DNA from: Nannochloropsis oceanica
Taxonomy: Eukaryota > Sar > Eustigmatophyceae > Eustigmatales > Monodopsidaceae
Direction of reading: 5' to 3'
DNA: 64,000 nucleotides
NCBI GenBank assembly: GCA_004519485.1
Contig: CP038118.1
Coordinates: forward strand, 722,872 to 786,871
Made by a program: the position numbers and the translations under genes. Below, in pieces: positions 43,628 through 64,000 of this stretch; the stretch's first letter is position 1; each line of letters opens with the position of its first letter. Under the pieces are notes generated by a model. That model ran no database searches. It saw only the letters and a program-made list of their open reading frames with translations, and was not told where the DNA came from.

Positions 43628-43805
43628 TCTGCGGAAAAGCCACTGGCCTGATACCGGCATCTATCCCGTCACGGGGCGGGCTTATTTTGATGCTCCTAGA
43701 TAGTCGTAGATGCCATTATGCCGGTGGCAAAACGCGAAATGGTAACTTAACCTCCACAAAATGAAAAGAACAAAAACTTACTTACACGTCTTTCTGTATA
43801 GTCCG
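43628..43805 (+). repeat. Hairpin-bearing dispersed repeat, copy 4
   Basis: The most diverged copy. The hairpin is shortened to CCCG-TCA-CGGG but still pairs, followed by the invariant GGCGGGCTTATTTTG. It starts about 430 bp after the HxRxGD stop codon. Confidence 0.65.
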
Positions 43806-44079
43806 TGTCTCCATTTTGGCGCTGAGACTACACTTTCGAACCCTCCATCGTCGCCGTACGGTCTGGCTATATGTCTTCGAGGAGGTGCTCTATGTCAATG
43901 TGTTCCTTGTTGCTCAGCTAGATCTTCAATTTGCGGAGTCATGCAGCTCATGGCATCGTCGAATAAGTTTGCCTTAAAAAGTCTAGGTTCAAAGTCTTTT
44001 CCATCACATTGCTTTGATTTCAATATTTTGAGCAAAAGCGCCAATGACCCTTTCAGGTCAGATAGTGCATACGGAGAAG

Positions 44080-44350
44080 TAGGGAATGATGCTACGACGC
44101 TGATGTTCTAAGTAACATTGTCCATGTTTGGTGTCGAAATGCATCAAAACACTCGATTGAGACAGGAAGAGTGCGCGTAGAAGTAGGAAATGGTGCCGTA
44201 ATTTTAATGTTCTATTTTACATTTTCGATATTCTGTCTTGAAATGTGTCAAATGACTACTTATAGACATAGAACATATGAGATCAAGCGGGTAATCGTGC
44301 CATTATTTTGATGTTCTATGTTAAATTTTGTCTGTTTTGTCCCCAAAAAG
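44080..44350 (+). repeat. Imperfect tandem repeat, about 105 bp x 2.6
   Basis: Three successive blocks share the order GTAGGAAATGGTGCCGTAAT, TTAATGTTCTATTTTA, a CTGTCTTGAAATGTGTCAAA-type stretch and a short GA-rich spacer. Units start near 44080, 44190 and 44290. No coding frame runs through them. Confidence 0.6.
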
Positions 44351-44639
44351 AGCCATGGCACGAGAAGATCCGTCTGCTTTAGGGTCACACGGCTATTCTG
44401 CGGCTAAAATCCGACATAGTTGCCGAGCTCTATTGCATCTGCCCTGGCTGTCTCCAAAAGGTCCTGTTTCTCCGTGATATTTAGCATCAGGCTTTCTCTT
44501 ATACGTACGCCTACCTGTCTCATCGAATCTCTATTTCTTCAGGTGCTCCCGAGTATCATCATCAGCATTTCTCATCATGTCTTTGAAGTCAATATAGGCT
44601 TTCACAGCCATACAGCACTGGGAATACTTACGCTGTACA

Positions 44640-44740
44640 ACCTTGAGTCGCCCGAGCCAGCAGCGATTGCGCCCGACGGTGTCATCAATGACGACATAGG
44701 GCACATAGAGGAGCTATGGTTGGACTTAAAGTGACTGAAG
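44640..44740 (+). pseudogene. Scrap of hAT family 3 transposase C-terminus
   Basis: The short frame ending DDIGHIEELWLDLK before a stop matches the end of the GC-rich relic at 10.8-13.3 kb (DEIGEMEELWLDDK), with matching spacing to the stop. It shows that this family had at least two copies here. Confidence 0.5.
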
Positions 44741-45289
44741 TAGGATTCCATAATTGTGTATTACTCGAACAATTTTGGGATTGTTTTTGGTGCACTGGAG
44801 AAAGGATAAAAAGCAATGACAGAAAGTGTGTTGGGCAATTTGTTTAGGATCACCCACCCTTTTTTATAACAAATGCTGAAAATAAAGCCGGCGGGGTTGT
44901 GTTCCACCGCCTCATCCGGCCAAGTCAAGGAGCCGTAGTGCTGGCAAGCCACTTAAGCACCCAAGTGATGTGGTTGTTAAGCTCTGTCTAGGAAGTCAAA
45001 CTCGTACGTGGGCACGATGCTCGCGTGGTTGATGAAGACGGCGACGAAGACCCAACTGCTGCGCATCATTTTCGTCTTGTTCATTACCACTTATATGACC
45101 GTTTTTATCTTCTTCACAACCATTCACGCCCCCGCCCAGGCGTACAACAGGCACGGCGTTGCTGTGCTATGAGTGAGGGTGGGAGAGTAGGAGGAGGGCG
45201 TTGAGCTGTGTTGCAAGAAAGAGCAATCTGGAAGAAGGTTGCTGCTGATGATGCTGCTGCATCAAGAGTCGCATTCCACTTGGCAAAGA

Positions 45290-45791
45290 ATGCAACGGGA
45301 GGGATAGTATGGGAGAAGGAGGAGAGGAGTAGCACGGTGCAAGGCGTGTGTTGTGTCTGTAAAGGCCCATGGCCAAAGCTCATATTTTGAATGCGTCATC
45401 ATAAACATCATGCTCGACCCTCTACTCACAGCCCTCAATAAACATGGAGAAGGGCAAATACGCAACTACAATACTCAGTGCATGGTCAGCAAACGGGTGT
45501 GTGCTCTTAAGACGCTTGTCTCACTTGTGAAGGGTTGAGGGAAGAGGAAATTGACTCGAGGGGAGTTGGAGAGGGAGTGATGATATGTGGACCCGCGGGC
45601 CGCGGAATACTCCAAATTGAGGGACGAAAAGCTCAAAACCACATAAACCACGGGAGGACGTCAGAAAGATTGCAAAGAGTCTTGCGCATTGTATTTTCCT
45701 CCGTGTGTGTTGCTAAGCGTGCATGTGCGTTAATGGTTTGTGGACAGAGAAGAACGCGGAAACCATCGTTTTACGTGAGCGACGGACAGAC
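45290..45791. other. Mosaic of short segments also present at 14.6 and 15.7 kb
   Basis: 45295-45355 resembles 14590-14650 (GAGGAGAGGAGTAGCACGGT, CAAGGCGTGT), and 45690-45790 resembles 15690-15785 (GTGTGTTGCTAAGCGTGCAT, GGAAACCATCG). No gene is supported. The second segment lies just before the GT23 gene in its other location. Confidence 0.45.
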
Positions 45792-46222
45792 CACACGTCC
45801 GACGAATTTTGGACGAATGAGGCCTTGTCCAGGAATTTATGCGTTACTCTGTCTAATTCGTCTATATTTGATGTAATCCATCACTTCGTACACATTTTGT
45901 GGTGGCGGACGAAGTTATGCCGTTACTTCGTACAGAAAATCGTGGGCAGCACAAAGTGACTTCGTACATGATTTGTGGACCCTCACGAAGTTACTTCACC
46001 ACTCTCTATTTAATCTGCGCACCGTCATGAAGCGGACAGGAGTAATTCGTCACAACAACAGATTCTAGCATGAAGTCACACGAATAAATCCGTGGCTACG
46101 AAGTGTGTTAATGGTCTGTGCAAGTCTGCAGGCGCGCAAGTACGCCGCCTCGTGAACAATGAATTCTATTTGTTCCGCAAAGTCGCTGACTGATCCTCCT
46201 CCCTCTCATTCTCTCTTTCTCT

Positions 46223-46259
<37 letters not shown>

Positions 46260-46327
46260 ACACACACACATACACACACACGCACACACACGCACACACA
46301 CGCACACATACAGCTATAGCACGCGTC

Positions 46328-49300
46328 ATGTCAGTGATCGACGAGAATGGTCTTCTTCCTGGTCTCCCTTTTCATGAGGAGGAGGAAGAGGAGATTGAGC
46401 TTTATCTCCTCCATCACGACGAAGAACAACAGGAGGAGGACGAAAACGACTTCCAAGGTTTCGACCTCGAAGTCGAGGACGACAAGATTAATGATAACAA
46501 CAGCTCCATCACCAGCGACACTGATGCCAGTGCCATGGCCAAGCGGAAACAACTTCTGACACCGGCACCACCCGTACAAGAAACAAGCTCAGTAGGAAGC
46601 CTTCGGGGATTGCACTGGCCTTCGCGAAGCCAGACGTCTCGCCGGAAGAGGCTGAGGAGTACGTCAAGAAACATCTCATGCCAGACGCTATGCTGAGGGA
46701 GGGTAATTGGAGAATCAAAGAGGCACCGAGATACCATGCTAATCGCAGCCCAATCTGGACATATGGGGTTATGTACGACAGGCCGGCCGTGGGGAGCGTG
46801 ACTGCACAGCGGCGGTGGTAGTGCTTGGCGACGGAGACTTGTCGTATAGGCAACGTGTCCATACTTTCCGGCCTAGGAGCGGCTGGAAACTGCAATATCC
46901 ATCTGAGAAGTGTCCATAACATCGTCAGCGTTCGCAGTAAGTCCATGTCTGCGAAAAAGGGGCAGGATCAGGGGCAGTTACAAAGGTGCGGGATGGAGGA
47001 AATGAAAATGATTGACGACAAAGGAGTAGATGGCGGCCAGCGATACGACAAGCTAATTTTCGTCAAGTATGTCGTAACTGGATGTTTCCAGCCCTTCAAC
47101 TATTTGGAGAGCTCCTGGATGCGGCACCACTACAAGCAGCTGGTCTCCACCAATCCCGTCCAGGGCTTGCACCCGAAAACCATCAAGCACCTAATGACAG
47201 CGCGATGAAGAAGTCTATTGTCGACGAGCTAGAGGGGATCAAGGGCCGATTTTTACCCAGCTTGGCCTTTCTCATCGACATATGGGAAGATAAATTTTCC
47301 GGGAAGAAATTTTTGGGAATACGTGTGAGGAACCTTGATGATAATTGGCGGGTGAGGAGTAAGTTGCTATCCCTTCGCTTTTTTTCCCCTCTTCAGAACT
47401 TAGGGAGGACCACCAACTCTCTATGTTGGTGTCCATCTGGGTGAAGTCTTGCCTCAGCGACAATGGCCTCAAAGTCGATAATTTTGTGGGTGCTGTGAGC
47501 GATAGTGGGAGCGACGTCAAGCGGTGCTGCATATCCAAAAATTGTTTGGGGCTGCCTTGGGAGTGGTGTGGACCGCACTTATTAAATAGAGCGCTTGTGG
47601 ATGCGCTGGGATGGACAGAGACCTCGACGGCGAAGGACAGTGAAGGTGAGGGAGGGAGGGAGGGAGGGAGGGATGGAGGGATGGAGGGAGAGAGGGACGG
47701 ACGGACGGACGGAAAATGAGAGGGGCAAGAGATATTTTGATGGAGGGGCTGAATGTAGTCTAACACATTTCCAAATCCACCACCATGAAAGTTTTGTTTG
47801 ATGATGTGCAGCGCAAAATGTATGGTCAAGCTTTGAAGCTCGTCAATTTTGCGATGAATCGGTGGAGTTCTGCGGAGGAATGTTTGCGATGCGTTTTGAC
47901 GGATTACAAGCCCATCCTGAGGACTTATCATTCTCGGAGCAGGCGCACGGAGCTGAGGAAATTGAAACAGACTGTGCTTGACCTGTATACCTTGGTCCGT
48001 GCGGTGAACATTGTGCTGAAGGATATGCAGAGCAATTCACCCACATCGGGGCCCTGCTTCGTATTGGGAATTGCTGAGCCCCTCGCGAGCGAGCTATGTT
48101 TGGAGTAGCCCCTGCTTGCGGTGAATTCTGCTATTGAGGCTGGGAAGGAGGAACCGGAGGATAGAGGGGTGGACGTCGAGGCCTCGGGGTGAGACACTAA
48201 AAGCAACCTCCCGCACGGCCACACGCTTGTTCCGGCAAATGAGCTCACGGAGATTGGGCGGGAGAGTCGTAAACACGTGCGGGCATTGAGAAGCGTTTTA
48301 TCCGTGACAGATACCTCTCGACGGGTGACTGCGACAGGGCCTCTTATGTATTTGATGCCGCTGCTCTGGCGCATCCTGCTATGTACAAAATGCGACACGT
48401 AGATAGGATGTGTGACACGCCCACACAAGCATCTCATGTGAAGGAGCTGATTAAAAATTTTGTGATTAGCAAATTCCAGGAGCTTTGGTGGGATCCCGCG
48501 TCACGGAAAGACGATGCGACGGGGGAAGGGCAGTCATCGCGGCAGAAGACGTTGGCACAATTTCGACCCAAAAAACCTCGTTATGCTACGCTCTTTGGTG
48601 AAGATGAAGAGGATGATTGTGAACGAGGAACGAGAGGGGGAAGTGTTCTACGCTCGGTTGATTGGGCGGAGCACCAACTGAATGAGTACTTGGCGTGGTG
48701 CGCTGGGAAGTGCGATAAAATAGGTGCAGCTAAAAGGATGGATTGGGATGAAGTGCCTCACGGTGGTTGAAGACTGGATGCGGAATGTTCCCGGCGCTCG
48801 GTAAAGTTTTCAAAGTCTTCTGGCGATGCCGGGGGGGGCAGCCGCGCTGGAACGAGATTTCAGCATTGCCAACAATCTCCTGACCGTGCATCGCGCGAGA
48901 CTGGATCCGGTCTACGTGGAGATGAACATGATTCTTCACATGAATATTGACAAGATTCCACCTGTTTCGCAATCCCCCATCTCTGGATAAGAAAGTAGGA
49001 GATGCGATAACGAAGCGCCTGCAAAATGGAGAGGATTTAAAAAAGTTTTCACGCTTAGACGTGTCGGATTTATTGCAGCGGATGGTACTGAGAGAGGCAA
49101 GACGTGGAGTGGCGCGATCGGTAAGGGAAAATGAAAAGGGGAGCCGAGGGAGACGCGGAGAGGAAGAGGCCGATAATAGCGAGGAGAAGGGAGCGGAAGA
49201 ATATAGGAATGACAGTGAGAGTGATGGTGAGGATGAGAACACGCCTTTGGTCAGTAGCGACAGCGACGAGGACAATACGAGAGACGATCAACAGGCGACA

Positions 49301-49357
49301 GAGGCGAAGAGAATTTGGGGCCTACAATCGATAATGGGAATGATATGGAAGTCATAG
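46328..49357 (+). pseudogene. hAT family 2 transposase relic
   Basis: The N-terminus (MSVIDENGLLPGLPF, then an acidic stretch) leads to the BED-type finger RRW-stop-CLATETCRIGNVSIL (TAG at 46819). Further frames give KYVVTGCFQPFNYLESSWMR, DIWEDKFSGKKFLGIRVRNL, FVGAVSDSGSDVKRCC with EWCGPHLLNRAL, and ALDGD-like C-terminal pieces including ERDFSIANNLLTVHRARLD near 48850. The pieces sit in several frames with stops between them. It is clearly homologous to the family 1 transposase but far more broken. A GGGA/GGAC microsatellite (47645-47720) interrupts it. Confidence 0.8.
47645..47720 (+). repeat. (GGGA)n/(GGAC)n microsatellite
   Basis: GAGGGAGGGAGGGA units pass through GGATGGAGGG into GGACGGACGG. 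The tract lies inside the family 2 transposase relic. Confidence 0.85.
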
Positions 49358-49599
49358 AAGTGTAAAGGGATGGAGAGAAGGTCAAAATGAAACAGCTATG
49401 ATGGAAAATGAGAAACAGGTATAGTGTGGAAGAAGATTCTCATCCATGAAGGACTTGCGTTCGATTTATTTCTGTGCGATTAACTGCGCACTACGTATGC
49501 GAAATTGTTTTGACCAGACAGTGTACAGGTGACTTGAGCTTTAGCGAGTCCGGAGTATTTAAATTATTCGTCCTCAAGCCACCAAATTCGTGGAATAAA

Positions 49600-50050
49600 T
49601 CTGGCACGAAGCCTTCATGACATTTCGTTTTCGCACACCAAAACGGGCATTCATTCCACACCCTGAAAAAGTAATGCCTGATTTCGTACATGAAATCCAC
49701 GACCTGGTGACGCCTCTACGAAGGAGTGCCTGTAATTCGCACATGATTAGTCATTGCAATTCTTCGTCTGCAAATTCACGTATGATACCCGGCGGCCGGC
49801 ATAACGACACTTTTTCGCGCGCGAATCCACCACGTGTGGCCTAAATTTTGTACAGATGCCTGTACTTCGTACACAAATTCCTCGTTCTGACGGAGTAAAT
49901 GTCATTCCTTCGTACATAAAATCCACGCCTTGACGGAGTAAATGCCTGTACTTCGTACACGAAATCCATGCCCTGACAAAGTACATGCCTGTACTTTGTA
50001 CCTGAAATCCACACACTGACGAAGTAGTGCCTGTACTTTGTACACGATCA
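49600..50050. repeat. Degenerate subterminal array of hAT family 2
   Basis: About ten units of roughly 45 bp share GCCTGTACTTCGTACACGAA and ATCCACGCCCTGACGAAGTA-like halves. Arrays like this next to the inverted repeat are usual binding regions for hAT transposases; the role is inferred from position. Confidence 0.7.
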
Positions 50051-50113
50051 CACGACAGGACGAATAACCAATAAAGTGAACGAAGTACTACTCGTCGGAC
50101 GTGTGGGATAGAC

Positions 50114-64000
<13,887 letters not shown>

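Larger units (their letters stand above)
45792..50105 (+). mobile_element. hAT family 2 element, 4.3 kb, with target duplication
   Basis: Ends are CACACGTCCGACGA and its exact inverse TCGTCGGACGTGTG. The flanking octamers are GGACAGAC (45784-45791) and GGATAGAC (50106-50113), 7 of 8 equal, as expected of an ageing hAT target duplication. Both subterminal regions are rich in ACTTCGTACA/TGTACGAAGT units, most clearly at 49600-50050. The internal part is a decayed transposase related to family 1. The termini of families 1 and 2 differ at only two of 14 positions. Confidence 0.92.

Overview
The window looks like nuclear DNA of a unicellular eukaryote, probably an alga or a related protist; the lineage cannot be fixed from sequence alone. 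Genes carry short introns (about 47-119 nt) with GTAAG/GTACG-type donors and, in several, a CTAAC branch-point-like motif near the acceptor. There are no operons or Shine-Dalgarno sites, and transposon copies and scraps fill much of the space between genes. Gene density is low.

Two themes stand out. First, from 4 to 43 kb nearly every recognisable host gene is a Golgi-type glycan enzyme, mostly with an N-terminal membrane anchor: a fringe-like GT31 (4.0-5.1 kb, -), a DUF5672 protein (8.7-10.2, +), a GT23/FUT8-like fucosyltransferase (15.9-17.7, +), two HxRxGD fucosyltransferase-like genes (18.6-20.3, -; 41.2-43.2, +), a WbsX-glycosyltransferase fusion (27.6-29.8, -), a PC-esterase/SGNH acyl-esterase (30.6-32.5, +), an HtrL/YibB-like protein (38.2-39.2, +) and a GT25 procollagen-galactosyltransferase-like gene (39.3-40.5, -). 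I resolved the exons of most of these by joining frames at consensus splice sites. Second, from 50.6 kb past the right edge runs one collagen-like reading frame of Gly-X-Thr triplets, at least 1,461 triplets (about 4,385 residues), behind a short leader that reads as a signal peptide once a 62-nt intron is removed. An inferred model is a giant secreted Thr-rich protein coated with glycans made by such enzymes.

Between these lie DNA transposons. hAT family 1 (TIR CACACGTTGGACGA) is present as a 533-bp MITE with a perfect 8-bp target duplication (888-1420), an internally deleted 2.3-kb copy with a perfect duplication (6192-8478), a long copy with most of a transposase (21416 to about 25098) and 3' scraps. 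hAT family 2 (TIR CACACGTCCGACGA) has a 4.3-kb copy with a 7/8 duplication (45792-50105) and a 5' fragment (35024-36207) fused to a Helitron helicase tail (36208-37304). A GC-rich, unrelated hAT relic (about 10.77-13.26 kb) carries six in-frame stops and one frameshift. Two Helitron 3' ends in opposite orientation, an 836-bp inverted repeat pair (14.7-15.6 and 34.0-34.8 kb), a four-copy hairpin-bearing repeat and a promoter-proximal repeat complete the layout. No rRNA, tRNA, CRISPR array or retroelement was recognised.
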